Assembly: GCA_947258405.1 (NCBI GenBank)
Contig: CAMYIE010000001.1
Span: forward strand, 186,001-250,000
Direction: 5' to 3'
DNA: 64,000 bases
Origin: an uncultured Eudoraea sp.
GTDB taxonomy: Bacteria > Bacteroidota > Bacteroidia > Flavobacteriales > Flavobacteriaceae
Position numbers and translations under genes: made by a program. Position 1 is the first letter of the stretch. Every line of letters starts with the position of its first letter. The notes beneath the pieces are model-generated. The model was not told where the DNA came from, did not search any database, and saw only the letters and a list, made by a program, of their open reading frames with translations. This document shows, in pieces, positions 1-10,200 of this stretch.

Positions 1-117
1 GGGAAAGTCTTCAGAAAAAGTGCTGGAATAAATATTTACCCACCCGATGATGACAAGTAAGAAATAAAGTAAAACAGTTAGCCAGTCGACCCGCTTTAAA
101 ACGCTTCTACCAGACAT
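1..117 (-). CDS. rodA: RodA (SEDS peptidoglycan glycosyltransferase), N-terminal part only
   Basis: Partial gene running off the left edge; 39 codons are visible. RodA is the SEDS-family glycosyltransferase that polymerises lipid II in the elongasome together with PBP2. The visible protein begins MSGRSVLKRVDW and enters a first membrane segment ending in GWVNIYSS, which resembles the start of Bacteroidota RodA. The ATG at 117-115 overlaps the last 11 bases of the upstream mrdA gene, so the two are probably translationally coupled. The position after mrdA at the end of the mreBCD cluster supports the name. The catalytic part is outside the window. Confidence 0.85.
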   Translation of the reverse strand, partial: MSGRSVLKRVDWLTVLLYFLLVIIGWVNIYSSTFSEDFP

Positions 118-1975
118 ACTCGTTTATCTTGAATTCTTCACCGCTGTAGGGCTTAGCGTATTCGTGTTCGAGGGTCTTGTCTAACATGCGTTTTTCAAGA
201 TCTGTCCTGGTAATATGGCCTTTCAGATATTTCTCGATCAGGAGTGAAGCGATATGTCCGGCATATCTCGAACCGTAGTAACCGTGTTCAATAAAAACAG
301 CCAGGGCGATTTTTGGATTGTCTACCGGGGCAAAGGCTACAAACAAACTATGATCGGTCAGCTGGGTCTTAACACTGTCTATTCTTGTGTAATTCTCTAC
401 AGTTCCGGTTTTACCTGCGATTTCGATGCCTGGGATCTGAAGCCATTTTGCTGTTCCTTTAGTATATACATCGCTCATACCGCGAATCACAGGATCGAAA
501 TGCTTTTTATCGATCGTGGTATGTTTTGGTTTTGTGAATTCTGGTATGCTGATGGGAATACCATCGATCTTCTTAAGTATATGTGGGGTAAAGTAATGCC
601 CCCTGTTTGCGATAGCCGCCGTCATATTTGCCAGTTGGATCGGGGTCGCAGCAACTTCTCCCTGCCCTATAGAATTTGAGATGATATAGGAGGAGCTCCA
701 TCGGTTATCGCCATAAAAGCGATCATAATATGCTTTGTCTGGTATCCGGCCTGGTCTGCCTGTAGGTAAGTCATAGCCAAGAAAATTGCCGAGACCGAAA
801 CTCTTCATATGGGCAGACCAAACGTCCATACCCTCATCGGTGGTCTCATATTTATCATAGATCTTTCTAAAAGTCCCGGCGAAATATGCATTACACGACT
901 TATATATCCCAATGTTCATATTCCGGATGCCACCTCCGCAGTGGCAACCTCTAAGGGTGTTCCCAACATAAAACCCGTTGTAGCACCTGATGGTGGTTTC
1001 GGGTTTAATTGCGCCTTCCTGTAGGGCTACAAGGGCATTGAGGGTCTTAAACGGTGAACCGGGTGATGGTTCGGCCAGGATTGCCCGATCCCATGTAGGT
1101 TTTGAAATGGTATCGTAATGGAGTTTACTGTAGTTTTTAGAGCGCTCTCTTCCTACCAGTAATGAAGGGTCATAGGTTGGCCCGGAAATAAGTGCCAATA
1201 TTTCTCCTGTGGAAGGTTCAAGAGCCACAATTCCTCCACGTTTCCCAGTCATCAGTTTTTCCCCGTATTCCTGAAGGGCTTTATCCAGGGTTACATAAAG
1301 TTCTTTCCCCTGTTCTGGCAGTGTATCAAGGATACCGTTCTTATAGGGTCCGATATCTCGATTAAAACGGTCCTTCTGAATGAATTTAACACCTTTACGC
1401 CCTCGTAGTATTTCTTCATACTCCTTTTCAATCCCGGTACGCCCGGTGAGTTCCCCCTGAACATAATATGGGTTTTTTAAGAGGTCTGTCTCATTTACTT
1501 CACTGATATATCCCAAAACATTGGCGCCGCTAGTCGTATTGTAATAACGCAATGATCGCTTCTGAATGTAGAAGCCCTCATATTTTCTCATCTTTTCTTG
1601 CAGACGTGCATAATCTTCCTTTGATAGTTGAGGCACCAGAACCGATGGCAGGCGTGGAGAATATACCCTTGCTTTGCGTAGTTTCTCGACGAATTTTTCT
1701 TTTTCAATGCTCAAGAGCTGGCAAAATTCAAGGGTGTCGAGGGGTTTTACTTCCCGTGGGATTACCATAACATCATAAGCAGGTTGATTGGCCACAAGCA
1801 GCCTACCTTTCCGATCATAGATATAGCCTCTTTCCGGATAGTCATAGATCGCCTTAATGGCCGTATCTTCCAAAACCTGGTTCGGTGAGAAACTAAAAAT
1901 CTGTAAATAAGAAAGCCTACCTATAAAGGTGATTCCGATAATGATAATAATCGATGAAAGTAGGATCTTTTTCAT
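107..1975 (-). CDS. mrdA: Penicillin-binding protein 2 (peptidoglycan transpeptidase)
   Basis: Class B PBP that cross-links peptidoglycan during rod elongation, acting in the periplasm anchored by one N-terminal membrane segment (about residues 4-20). A dimerisation region with the motif YPERGYIYDRKG follows, then the transpeptidase domain. The active-site motifs are visible: SxxK at S307-P-F-K310, SxN at S360-C-N362, and KTGT near the C-terminus. The 622 aa length is normal for the family. It lies downstream of mreD (81 bp gap) and overlaps rodA, the usual elongasome operon order. Confidence 0.96.
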   Translation of the reverse strand: MKKILLSSIIIIIGITFIGRLSYLQIFSFSPNQVLEDTAIKAIYDYPERGYIYDRKGRLLVANQPAYDVMVIPREVKPLDTLEFCQLLSIEKEKFVEKLRKARVYSPRLPSVLVPQLSKEDYARLQEKMRKYEGFYIQKRSLRYYNTTSGANVLGYISEVNETDLLKNPYYVQGELTGRTGIEKEYEEILRGRKGVKFIQKDRFNRDIGPYKNGILDTLPEQGKELYVTLDKALQEYGEKLMTGKRGGIVALEPSTGEILALISGPTYDPSLLVGRERSKNYSKLHYDTISKPTWDRAILAEPSPGSPFKTLNALVALQEGAIKPETTIRCYNGFYVGNTLRGCHCGGGIRNMNIGIYKSCNAYFAGTFRKIYDKYETTDEGMDVWSAHMKSFGLGNFLGYDLPTGRPGRIPDKAYYDRFYGDNRWSSSYIISNSIGQGEVAATPIQLANMTAAIANRGHYFTPHILKKIDGIPISIPEFTKPKHTTIDKKHFDPVIRGMSDVYTKGTAKWLQIPGIEIAGKTGTVENYTRIDSVKTQLTDHSLFVAFAPVDNPKIALAVFIEHGYYGSRYAGHIASLLIEKYLKGHITRTDLEKRMLDKTLEHEYAKPYSGEEFKINEYVW

Positions 1976-2056
1976 TTATTCAATCGCTCAGTCGCGTCAA
2001 ACCTGTATTTGTTTAATCGAACCCTCAGTTTGTACTTAACTCTTTTCCTCGCCATT

Positions 2057-2566
2057 CTATTCTTTTTGAACGCTGAATAAGGAACTGAATAGCAGGCACA
2101 AAATGAGTGTCCCCATTCCTGTGAAAATAACTTTCTTCAAAATTAGCAGCAAATTTGGCAAACTAAAAATTTCAAGCGTGAAGAAAATCACATGATGTGC
2201 TACAATTAATAACGCCAGGAACGTAATTTGTTGTGCGCGAGTAGTATTAGAAAGTTTAAAACTTTGAAATTCATAATTGATCCCGAAAACAAAACGCATT
2301 ATAGTGGGTCTTAAGTAGGCAATACTAACCGTAGCAGCGGCATGTAGTGCTAAGGTGTCAGAAAAGATATCAATGACAAACCCCAACAAAAATCCAATTC
2401 CGATAAATACTGCACGGTTCTCTTTTATGGGATACCAGTATAAGAAAAGGATATATATCATCGGATTGATAAATCCAAAGAAATTAAGCCGATTAAACAC
2501 CAGAACCTGAACCAGGACCAGGAGGGTAAACCTCAGAGTATTGATAAAATATCGACTACCGGTCAT
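2057..2566 (-). CDS. mreD: Rod shape-determining protein MreD
   Basis: Small integral membrane protein (169 aa) of the elongation complex, thought to bridge MreB/MreC and the cell-wall synthases. The sequence is hydrophobic with about five predicted membrane segments, including a central FIGIGFLLGFVIDIFSD stretch typical of MreD. Its start overlaps the last 11 bases of mreC, and mrdA follows 81 bp later. Sequence conservation in this family is weak, so the name rests on size, topology, that motif and the mreC-mreD-mrdA order. Confidence 0.92.
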   Translation of the reverse strand: MTGSRYFINTLRFTLLVLVQVLVFNRLNFFGFINPMIYILFLYWYPIKENRAVFIGIGFLLGFVIDIFSDTLALHAAATVSIAYLRPTIMRFVFGINYEFQSFKLSNTTRAQQITFLALLIVAHHVIFFTLEIFSLPNLLLILKKVIFTGMGTLILCLLFSSLFSVQKE

Positions 2567-3374
2567 TGTTCAATTCATTTTCCAGTTCGAGAATTTCCAC
2601 CCGACTGGGATTATCGATAATATAAACGTTCTTCAGGTTGGTCATGTCGTTAAAAAGTTGAACGTCTATATTATAAGAGCTTTGTGAGGTATTAAGATCA
2701 AATTTCTTAATGGTACCTATAGGAATATTTTCAGGGAAGATACTCGACCTTGCCCCTGTTACGATGGTATCGCCAACCAGCAACTTTACCAATCTGGGAA
2801 TATCTTCGAGTTGTACTTCGTCGAATCGCTTGGTATTCCATTTTAGCGAACCAAAATTGTTGGTGCCTTTGATCTTAGCATTGATATTAGACTTTGTATT
2901 CAGAATACTCTGAACTGCGGCATAGTTGTTAGATGTTTTCTCCACGATACCGAGGATTCCAAGAGCCGTGATCACACCCATATCTTGTTTAACTCCCTGA
3001 TTTTCCCCTTTGTTTATCGTAATATAGTTATCCTGGTTCGAATAACTGTTTTTGATTATCCGTGCAGAAAGCAAGGTGTAATTTAATGCTACAGTGTCGA
3101 GCTCCATTGAATCCTTTACATCTGCATTGTAGAGAAGGGATCTTAGCCGAAGGTTCTCTTCTAGTAACTGCCGATTGATCTCTCCCAGACTAAAATAATT
3201 TGAGATATCATCCATGGTGTTGTAGATGCTACCGCTGAGCCAGTTGGCGGAGTTGAAATACCGGGAACGGTGGTAGGAATGTGACTGAACTGTAAATGCC
3301 AGTGAAATGATTAACAGGATTAGGTACAGCAACGTTATTTTGTAACGAAGAATGAAATTAATTATCTGCTGCAT
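2556..3374 (-). CDS. mreC: Rod shape-determining protein MreC
   Basis: Periplasmic scaffold of the elongasome, 272 aa. One membrane anchor (about residues 10-28) is followed by a short coiled coil (about 63-82) and the double beta-barrel MreC domain, recognisable from the stretch around YITINKGENQGVKQDMGV and the later NIPIGTIKKF segment. It begins 70 bp after the mreB stop and overlaps mreD by 11 bases, so it belongs to the mreBCD-mrdA-rodA transcription unit. Confidence 0.94.
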   Translation of the reverse strand: MQQIINFILRYKITLLYLILLIISLAFTVQSHSYHRSRYFNSANWLSGSIYNTMDDISNYFSLGEINRQLLEENLRLRSLLYNADVKDSMELDTVALNYTLLSARIIKNSYSNQDNYITINKGENQGVKQDMGVITALGILGIVEKTSNNYAAVQSILNTKSNINAKIKGTNNFGSLKWNTKRFDEVQLEDIPRLVKLLVGDTIVTGARSSIFPENIPIGTIKKFDLNTSQSSYNIDVQLFNDMTNLKNVYIIDNPSRVEILELENELNNDR

Positions 3375-3444
3375 TCACCTTTTAATTGTCAATTCCAGTT
3401 CGAGTGGTACTCTATTTGAACTCCGGCAAATCTAAACGCAGTTC

Positions 3445-4473
3445 TTATTTTATAAGAATGCTTTTATAACGTTCCAGATTCTTGAGTGCAATTCCAGTGC
3501 CTCTTACTACAGCACGCAACGGATCTTCTGCAATATAGACCGGAAGATCTGTCTTTTGTGAAAGCCTGCGATCGAGACCCCTTAGCATTGAACCTCCACC
3601 AGCCAGATAAATTCCGGTATTGTAGATATCCGCCGCCAGTTCAGGGGGTGTTTGAGAGAGGGTTTCCATTACCGCATCTTCAACCCGAAGAATAGACTTG
3701 TCGAGTGCCTTTGCAATTTCCCTGAAGGAAATCTGTACTTGTTTGGGCTTTCCGGTAAGCAGATCGCGTCCCTGGACCGACATATCATCGGGTGGCGATT
3801 GCAGGTCTTCAATGGCAGAACCGATCTGTATTTTTATATTTTCGGCAGTGCTTTCCCCTACATACAAGTTGTGTTGGGTCCGCATATAATAAATGATATC
3901 GTTGGTAAACACATCACCCGCAATCTTTACCGATTTATCGCAAACAATACCACCAAGAGCAATAACCGCTATTTCGGTGGTACCTCCGCCTATGTCGACA
4001 ATCATGTTGCCTTTGGGCTGCATGATGTCTAAGCCGATCCCTATGGCTGCTGCCATGGGTTCGTGAATGAGATATACCTCTTTTCCGTTCACCCGTTCGG
4101 CAGACTCTTTTACGGCCCTCATTTCCACTTCGGTAATCCCTGAAGGGATGCAAATTACCATCCTAAGTGCCGGAGGGAACCATTTTTTCTTAAGTGCGGG
4201 GATGTTCTTGATGAACATATTGATCATTTTCTCCGATGCATCAAAATCTGCGATCACCCCATCTTTAAGCGGTCTGATCGTTTTGATGTTCTCATGTGTC
4301 TTGCCCTGCATCATGTTGGCTTCCTTCCCTACGGCTATGATCTTGCCGGTGATCCGGTCTCTGGCCACAATAGAAGGACTGTCTACCACTACCTTGTCGG
4401 CGTGGATGATCAGTGTATTTGCAGTACCGAGATCGATGGCTATTTCTTCGGTCAGGAAATCAAAAAACCCCAT
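3445..4473 (-). CDS. mreB: Rod shape-determining protein MreB (actin homologue)
   Basis: Bacterial actin that forms membrane-associated filaments and guides cell-wall synthesis. The actin-fold nucleotide motifs are all present: phosphate-1 loop DLGTANTL (residues 14-21), phosphate-2 loop DIGGGTTEI (160-168) and the adenosine motif AGGGSMLRG near residue 290. The 342 aa length is typical. It is the first gene of the shape operon. A -7 type box TACTTTTG on the minus strand at 4516-4523 lies about 42 bp before the start, so the operon probably has its own promoter apart from purH. Confidence 0.98.
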   Translation of the reverse strand: MGFFDFLTEEIAIDLGTANTLIIHADKVVVDSPSIVARDRITGKIIAVGKEANMMQGKTHENIKTIRPLKDGVIADFDASEKMINMFIKNIPALKKKWFPPALRMVICIPSGITEVEMRAVKESAERVNGKEVYLIHEPMAAAIGIGLDIMQPKGNMIVDIGGGTTEIAVIALGGIVCDKSVKIAGDVFTNDIIYYMRTQHNLYVGESTAENIKIQIGSAIEDLQSPPDDMSVQGRDLLTGKPKQVQISFREIAKALDKSILRVEDAVMETLSQTPPELAADIYNTGIYLAGGGSMLRGLDRRLSQKTDLPVYIAEDPLRAVVRGTGIALKNLERYKSILIK

Positions 4474-4515
4474 GTTAAATAGTTTGGTTTCGGATTATTG
4501 GATTTGGTTTATCGA

Positions 4516-4523
4516 CAAAAGTA
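4516..4523 (-). promoter_or_regulatory. Candidate -7 box of the mreB operon promoter
   Basis: The minus-strand octamer TACTTTTG matches the Bacteroidota -7 consensus TAnnTTTG in the short purH-mreB gap. No clear TTG element is seen 17-23 bp upstream, so this is only half of the consensus. Confidence 0.45.
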
Positions 4524-4529
4524 GTAAAA

Positions 4530-6062
4530 TTAATGCTTAAAATGACGAGTACCTGTCATCACCATTGACATATCGTTTTGGTCGCAATAATCGATACTCA
4601 ATTGATCTTTGATCGATCCTCCGGGTTGTATGACACTCCTTATTCCCGCCGTAAAAGCGATCTCCACACAGTCCGGGAAAGGAAAGAATGCATCGCTGGC
4701 CATCACGGCACCATCGAGGTCGAATTCGAATGACCGCGCTTTATGAATGGCCTGATTTAAAGCATCAACCCTTGAAGTCTGACCGGTACCACTGGCACAT
4801 AGCTGACCATTCTTGGCCAGGACAATAGTATTGGACTTGGTATGTTTACAGATTTTTGATGCGAAGATCAAATCGTTCAGTTCACGTTCCGAAGGCTTGT
4901 TCCCCGTAACGTTATCGAGCTGCTCTTTGCTATCGGTTCTCGCATCTTTATCCTGGACAAGATATCCGTTCAGGCAGGTGCGTACCAGTTGATCTGAAAG
5001 CAAGGCTTTTTTCTGTACCAATAAGATCCTGTTTTTCTTTCCCTTTAGTATTTCAAGGGCAGCATCTTCGAATTCAGGTGCGATAACCACCTCGCAGAAC
5101 AACTTGTGGATCTCTTCTGCCGTTGATGCGTCTATGGTCGTATTGCTTATGAGGATCCCACCAAAGGCCGACACAGGATCTCCGGCCAAAGCATCGAGAT
5201 AAGACTCCTTAACGGTCTCCCGGGTGGCAAGTCCGCAAGCATTATTGTGCTTTAATATTGCGAAAGTAGGTGGCTCATCGCGGAACTCTTCCATCAGATT
5301 TAATGCAGCGTCTATATCGAGCAGGTTGTTGTAAGAGAGCTCCTTTCCATGAAGCTTGTCGAAAATGGCATCGAAATCACCGAAATAGTAACCCTTTTGA
5401 TGTGGATTTTCCCCATAGCGAAGCACTTTACCACGTTGTTCACTTATTTTAAAAGACCCAAGTTCTTCCGAATCGTCGAAATAATTGAAAATAGCAGTAT
5501 CGTAATGTGATGAAATGTCAAAAGCTTTTCTGGCAAAGAGTTTGCGTTGCTTAAGTGTTGTACTGCCCTGGCCCTCCGACAGAAGATCCAGGAACGACCC
5601 ATAGTCTTCCATAGAGGAAACACATAGTACATCTTTGTAGTTTTTAGCCGCTGCCCTGATAAGTGAGATCCCGCCTATGTCTATCTTTTCAACGATCTCT
5701 TGTTCACCGGCGCCTTCGGCAACCGTTTTTTCGAACGGGTAGAGGTCCACGATTACAATATCGAGTTGTGGAATATCATATTCTTCGAGCTGGGCCACGT
5801 CGCTTTCCTGATCCTGGCGGTTAAGGATACCACCAAAAACCTTGGGATGCAACGTTTTCACCCTGCCTCCAAGGATTGAAGGGTAGCTTGTGACTTCCTC
5901 AACGGGGATTACTTCGACACCTAATTCCTTGATATATTTTTCTGTACCACCCGTAGAATAGATAGTGATACCCAGTTCATCCAATTTCCTTATTACAGGT
6001 TCCAGACCATCTTTATGGAAAACAGATACCAGTGCCGTAGAGGCCTTTTTTACTGTACTCAT
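4530..6062 (-). CDS. purH: Bifunctional AICAR transformylase / IMP cyclohydrolase PurH
   Basis: Catalyses the last two steps of de novo IMP synthesis: formylation of AICAR with 10-formyl-THF, then ring closure. The N-terminal MGS-like cyclohydrolase domain (about residues 1-145) begins with STGGTEKYIKELG. The transformylase domain follows with YGENPHQ, the catalytic Lys-His motif KHNNACG and DAFFPFPDCVE. At 510 aa it is full length. It ends 56 bp before mreB. A -7 type box (6082-6089) lies just upstream of the ATG. Confidence 0.98.
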   Translation of the reverse strand: MSTVKKASTALVSVFHKDGLEPVIRKLDELGITIYSTGGTEKYIKELGVEVIPVEEVTSYPSILGGRVKTLHPKVFGGILNRQDQESDVAQLEEYDIPQLDIVIVDLYPFEKTVAEGAGEQEIVEKIDIGGISLIRAAAKNYKDVLCVSSMEDYGSFLDLLSEGQGSTTLKQRKLFARKAFDISSHYDTAIFNYFDDSEELGSFKISEQRGKVLRYGENPHQKGYYFGDFDAIFDKLHGKELSYNNLLDIDAALNLMEEFRDEPPTFAILKHNNACGLATRETVKESYLDALAGDPVSAFGGILISNTTIDASTAEEIHKLFCEVVIAPEFEDAALEILKGKKNRILLVQKKALLSDQLVRTCLNGYLVQDKDARTDSKEQLDNVTGNKPSERELNDLIFASKICKHTKSNTIVLAKNGQLCASGTGQTSRVDALNQAIHKARSFEFDLDGAVMASDAFFPFPDCVEIAFTAGIRSVIQPGGSIKDQLSIDYCDQNDMSMVMTGTRHFKH

Positions 6063-6081
6063 TTTAGCGGGATTAAGGAAA

Positions 6082-6089
6082 CAAATGTA
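6082..6089 (-). promoter_or_regulatory. Candidate -7 box of the purH promoter
   Basis: TACATTTG on the minus strand matches TAnnTTTG and ends 19 bp before the purH ATG. No good TTG partner is visible upstream. Confidence 0.42.
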
Positions 6090-6141
6090 AACTTTTGGCC
6101 GCTAAATCTGAGGGTGGGTTATTAACAAAATCCCGAAAGTT

Positions 6142-6594
6142 TTAAAGAATTTTCGCCACTTCCTGGTTGATGAATTCAAGAAACCGCTCATCTTCTTCTG
6201 TGAACGGATCTGGCGATTCGGAATCTATATCGATCTGGCCGATATTTTCCCCGTCCTTAAAAAGGGGAATAACGATCTCGGATCTTACATTAATGCTACA
6301 GGCGATATAATTGTCCTGTGCAGAAACGTCGGGGACTACAAAGTTCTGATTGCTCACTGCCACCTGTCCGCAAATACCTTTTCCAAAGGGAATAATGGTA
6401 TGATCTGTGGGTGTTCCGGCAAAAGGACCCAGCCTTAATTCCCGTTTGTCGCCATTTTTGAAGTAAAACCCCACCCAATCGTAGTGTGGGACATTTTCTT
6501 TCAATAATTCACAGATATACTTAAGACGATCCTCAACAGAGAGATTTCCATCAGATATAATGTGCGTTACTTTGGGTACGAGATTTTCGAACAT
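6142..6594 (-). CDS. GAF-domain protein, free methionine-(R)-sulfoxide reductase type
   Basis: Single GAF domain, 150 aa, of the fRMsr family, which reduces free methionine-R-sulfoxide in the cytoplasm. The family core is clear: DWVGFYF, LGPFAGTP, GKGICGQVA and YIACSINVRSEIVIPL. Cys75 and Cys99 match two of the three family cysteines (E. coli Cys94 and the catalytic Cys118). The position of the third (E. coli Cys84) is His65 here, inside GTPTDHT, so the usual resolving cysteine is missing. It may use Cys75 or thioredoxin directly, or may have lost the reaction and only bind a ligand. It is 79 bp upstream of purH and probably transcribed independently. Confidence 0.85.
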   Translation of the reverse strand: MFENLVPKVTHIISDGNLSVEDRLKYICELLKENVPHYDWVGFYFKNGDKRELRLGPFAGTPTDHTIIPFGKGICGQVAVSNQNFVVPDVSAQDNYIACSINVRSEIVIPLFKDGENIGQIDIDSESPDPFTEEDERFLEFINQEVAKIL

Positions 6595-6772
6595 ACCTTT
6601 ATTTCCTGTAAATGTATTTAAAATTTAAAACACGAGCTCTTCAAGATGAATCTTGAGTTATCAATTCTTATAGAGGTTCCCAGTGCTGTGACATAGGTAT
6701 TTGCTGAGAGTTTCTTTAATCTTTTGTTAATCAATATAATAAAAGATTATATTTTGTAGTTTTGTATTGTAG

Positions 6773-7189
6773 ATGAAAGAGCTTTTCAGACAGTTATTGG
6801 CTTGTTTAATGGCACTTCTTGTGTTATTTTCTTCGATGTCTTTTACAGTAGACATGCACTTTTGTGGAGATAACTTAGTTGATCTCAGCTTGATCAAAGC
6901 AGACAAATGTGCCATGTCCGTCCTATCGGAATCATCTGAAATGGACTTGATGATGACCAGTGAGATGGGCTGCTGTACCGACCTTCAAGTGATATTGGAA
7001 GGCCAGGATGAACTAAAAATTTCCTTCGATAAGCTTTCATTGAAGCAGCAGGTATTTCTGGCTTCTTACTTTCAGAGCTATGTTCAGCTCTTAAATACCA
7101 CGTCTGGGACTATAGTCCCGTTTGATGGTTATCCCCCTCCCTTAATCGTGAGGGATATCTACATACTGCACGAGACTTACCTCATTTGA
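6773..7189 (+). CDS. HYC_CC_PP family protein linked to metal efflux
   Basis: Exported protein of 138 aa with an N-terminal hydrophobic signal segment. The three hallmarks of the Bacteroidota HYC_CC_PP family are visible: an HxC motif (H29-F-C31), a Cys pair (C67-C68) and a run of prolines (P121-P123) followed by VRDIYILHETYL. The biochemical role is not established. Such genes commonly sit at the head of copper/heavy-metal RND efflux clusters, as here, 95 bp upstream of the CusA-type pump; a metal-binding or sensing role is inference. A -7 type box TAGTTTTG (6757-6764) lies immediately upstream. Confidence 0.85.
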   Translation: MKELFRQLLACLMALLVLFSSMSFTVDMHFCGDNLVDLSLIKADKCAMSVLSESSEMDLMMTSEMGCCTDLQVILEGQDELKISFDKLSLKQQVFLASYFQSYVQLLNTTSGTIVPFDGYPPPLIVRDIYILHETYLI

Positions 7190-7284
7190 TTTTAAACAAT
7201 AGACCTTATTTCCCGATTTTCTCAAATGTCGGGAAGACCTCTTTTGGTATCTCCTGATGCCCTAGTCTAATTGTTTAATTTATA

Positions 7285-10200
7285 ATGATGCTCAATAAAA
7301 GCATAAAGTTTCTGATAGAAAACAAACTCATTGCGGCAATCTTATTGTTCTTATTCGTCGTACTGGGAATTGCAAATGCACCTTTTCAATGGGATACCGG
7401 GATTTTATCCAGAAATCCGGTGGCAGTGGATGCCATACCCGATATAGGTGATAATCAGCAGATAGTTTTTACGAAATGGGAGGGGCGTTCTCCTCAGGAT
7501 ATAGAAGACCAGGTAACCTATCCACTCACAACTTCCCTGTTAGGAATTCCGGGGGTAAGAACCATTAGAAGTTCTTCAATGTTTGGCTTCTCGAGTATTT
7601 ATATCATTTTCGAGGAAGACATAGAATTTTATTGGAGCCGGAGTCGTATTCTGGAAAAGCTGAATTCCTTGCCTGCCAATTTACTCCCAGAAGGAGTTAA
7701 GCCCGCTCTGGGTCCTGACGCAACAGGATTAGGTCAAATTTTCTGGTATACCCTGGAAGGGCGTGATGAGAATGGTAATGTGACGGGCGGATGGGATTTG
7801 CCTGAACTCAGAAGTATTCAGGATTATTATGTGAGATATGGTTTGTCTTCCGCTGCAGGGGTATCTGAGGTGGCGTCAATTGGAGGTCATGTACAGGAGT
7901 ATCAGATTGATGTTGATCCTGAATTATTGCGGCAATATAATATCAGCCTGCAAGAAATCGTGGCCGCGGTCAAGGAGAGCAACCGGGACATAGGTGCCCA
8001 AACATTAGAATTGAATCAGGTCGAGTATTTGGTGCGTGGCCTCGGCTATATCAAGTCTGTGGCCGATATTGAAAATTCTGTTATTACTTCCGATCAGTTT
8101 ACCTCGATTCACATTAAGGATATTGGTAAAGTAAGTCTTGGGCCTTCGGCCAGACGGGGAATTTTAGATAAAGAGGGAGCAGAAGTAGTAGGTGGAGTAG
8201 TGGTCGCTCGATACGGCTCTAATCCGCTTCAGGTAATAAACAATGTAAAAGAAAAAATAGGAGAAATTAGCGCAGGGTTGCCCTCAAAGGTTTTAAGTGA
8301 TGGCAGAACTTCACAGCTAACAATTGTTCCTTTTTACGACAGAACGGAACTTATTCAGGAGACACTTGGTACACTTAAAGAGGCACTTACCTTAGAGATA
8401 TTGATAACCATCCTGGTAATTGTTGTGATGGTATTCAATCTTCGGGCGTCATTACTCATCTCCGGGCTTCTTCCGGTGGCAGTGTTGATGGTATTCAGTG
8501 CGATGAAGCTATTTGATGTTGATGCTAATATCGTTGCTCTGTCCGGTATTGCGATTGCTATTGGAACTATGGTTGATGTAGGGGTGATCTTATCTGAAAA
8601 TATTGTTCGTCATCTTAAGGAACAGGGTACTAAGCTTTCTACCAATACCATCGTTTTTAATGCTACTTCAGAAGTTTCAGGAGCAATACTTACGGCGGTT
8701 CTTACCACCATAATAAGCTTTATTCCTGTATTCTCCCTGATAGGGGCTGAGGGAAAATTGTTCAGGCCGCTGGCATTTACCAAAACTATGGCACTCACGG
8801 CTTCTATTGTAGTGGCGCTTTTCCTGATTCCGCCAATTGCAGCTTATATTTTCGATAAAAAGAATTTAAAACTCAATACCCGGTATTTTCTGAACGGTGC
8901 GTTTATCGTCCTGGGATTACTTGGACTTCTATATGGCCTATGGCCTGGGTTGTTGCTTATTGCTTTTGGAGTAATTTCGATTGTCCATCTAAGAGGATGG
9001 CTTTCGGTTCAAAGACTCGAACAGCTGAACATCTCGATTACTATTGTTACAATTGTTGTATTACTAGCGGTCTATTGGCGTCCACTGGGACTGGAACAGA
9101 ATATTTTTTGGAATTTAATCTTTGTTGGAATCATCTGTTTTGGCCTGCTAGGGGTTTTTACCATTTTCAGAAAATATTATAGGAGGATTTTATCCTGGGC
9201 ACTGATTAATAAAGCCACATTTCTTTCTTTACCGGCAGTCATTTTGGTCTTGGGAATTCTGATCATGAAAAATACAGGTGAAGAATTTATGCCTTCCCTG
9301 AATGAGGGTACATTTCTTTTGATGCCTACTACGCTCCCCCATGCCGGGACCGAAGAAAATAAAAGAGTGCTACAGCAACTAGATATGGCTGTTGCCAGCA
9401 TACCGGAAATAGAAACCGTGGTTGGCAAAGCGGGAAGATCCGAGTCCGCTCTGGATCCTGCACCCATGTCGATGTATGAAAACCTGATTAAGTATAAGCC
9501 CGAATATATGCTTAATAATGAAGGCAAAAGACAGCGTTACCAGGTAGACGATAATGATCATTTCGTATTGAAAAATGGCAACACCATAATTAACCCCAAT
9601 GTTTCAGATGCCAATGGCTGGGATCCAAAAATATATGATATAAGTTATAAGGATCTTATTGCCGATAATGATGGGATCTATTTTAGAAACTGGAGACCTG
9701 AGATCAAATCTCCTGATGACATCTGGAGCGAAATTGTCCGTGTTACAAAATTACCCGGAGTTACTTCAGCACCAAAATTACAACCGATTGAAACACGTCT
9801 TGTAATGCTGCAAACCGGAATGCGGGCTCCTATGGGGATTAAGGTTCGCGGACAGGATTTAAGTCAAATAGAATCGTTTGGAGTAGCGATAGAGGAAGTC
9901 CTCAAAGAAGTAAATGGGGTCAAGGCAGAAGCGGTTTTTGCCGATAGAATCGTCGGGAAACCTTATCTGCTTATCGATATTGATCGGGAACTCCTTGCGC
10001 GCTATGGCGCTAGAATTGAGGATGTTCAAGAAATACTGCAGGTTGCGGTAGGAGGGATACCGCTTACACAGACGGTGGAAGGACGTGAGCGCTATAATGT
10101 AAGAGTTCGTTACCCCAGGGAGTTAAGAACCAGTCCGTCGGACCTCGATAAAATTTACGTACCGGTTGAAAATGGGAGTCCGGTACCGCTGGGGACATTG

